Origin: a bacterium
Lineage (GTDB): Bacteria > Bacillota > Clostridia > Oscillospirales > Acutalibacteraceae
DNA: 5,110 nt
Direction: 5' to 3'
NCBI GenBank assembly: GCA_004560045.1
Contig: SFWF01000116.1
Location: 1-5,110, forward strand
Positions within the stretch are counted from its first letter, which is position 1. Each line of letters opens with the position of its first letter. The notes under the pieces are model-generated. The model did no database searches. It was not told where the DNA came from and saw only the letters and a program-made list of their open reading frames with translations. The position numbers and the translations under genes are program-made. This document shows positions 5,057-5,110 of this stretch, in pieces.

Positions 5057-5110
5057 TCATAGATCAACCGTTACGCTCGGTCGCCTCATGGATTTTATCA
5101 AAGTGAAGTC
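5057..5110 (-). CDS. Possible C-terminal end of an upstream gene (partial)
   Basis: The last bases of the window may hold the 3' end of a minus-strand gene that runs off the right edge and is in operon with the gene starting at 5040. Two frames are open. One ends at TGA 5059-5057 and reads DFTLIKSMRRPSVTVDL. The other ends at TGA 5066-5064 and reads LHFDKIHEATERNG, which has more ordinary codons and an amphipathic look. Either leaves a short gap of about 16-23 bases before the next ATG, typical of an operon. The absence of a promoter-like sequence here supports an upstream gene, but the frame and family cannot be decided. Confidence 0.35.
   Translation of the reverse strand, partial: DFTLIKSMRRPSVTVDL

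Noticed and set aside
5041..5067. A TTG start at 5067 adding nine residues to the right-hand gene.
   Set aside because: It would place the good GAGGA ribosome site inside the coding region. The ATG at 5040 is correctly spaced from that site.
1..5110. Search for tRNA or rRNA genes, CRISPR arrays, insertion sequences and attachment sites.
   Set aside because: No cloverleaf, spaced repeats, transposase motifs or terminal inverted repeats were seen. Gaps between genes are all below 300 bases and are covered by the promoter and terminator entries.

Overview
The window looks like a carbohydrate-utilisation locus from a moderate-GC Gram-positive bacterium, most likely Clostridia (Bacillota). The evidence is strong GGAGG-type ribosome sites, sigma-A-like promoters, two AraC-family regulators each divergent from a small catabolic unit, and a NagB-like protein with the Asn-Gly-His active-site form I associate with Gram-positive enzymes. 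The lineage is inferred from gene style; no marker gene is present.

Layout from left to right. (1) The 5' end of a sugar-phosphate isomerase/epimerase (TIM-barrel type) runs off the left edge on the minus strand and is divergent from araC-type regulator 1 (296-1120). Their 145-bp spacer holds back-to-back promoters and a 10-bp-period direct repeat. (2) A perfect 17-bp hairpin (1120-1161) lies between the convergent ends of regulator 1 and the next operon. (3) A minus-strand operon encodes a 560-residue double-SIS protein related to MurNAc-6-phosphate etherase (MurQ) and the glucokinase regulatory protein (GckR), followed by a NagB-type glucosamine-6-phosphate deaminase-like protein coupled by an ATGA overlap. 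The NagB-like reading frame is broken near its N-terminus. (4) AraC-type regulator 2 (3761-4546) is divergent from that operon across a spacer with two good promoters and a perfect 10-bp palindrome at the operon's transcription start. (5) A second hairpin (4600-4628), sharing its core stem with the first, separates regulator 2 from a frameshifted and apparently truncated minus-strand gene (4638-5040). An upstream gene fragment runs off the right edge.

Working model: each AraC regulator senses a sugar or sugar phosphate and controls the unit transcribed away from it. The MurQ/GckR-like plus NagB-like pair resembles the recycling route from MurNAc-6P or GlcNAc-6P towards fructose-6P, but NagA is absent from the window. 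The SIS protein also lacks the expected catalytic glutamates in its first domain, and the NagB-like phosphate loop is divergent, so the substrate is open. Two genes with apparent frame breaks suggest either decay of the locus or assembly errors.
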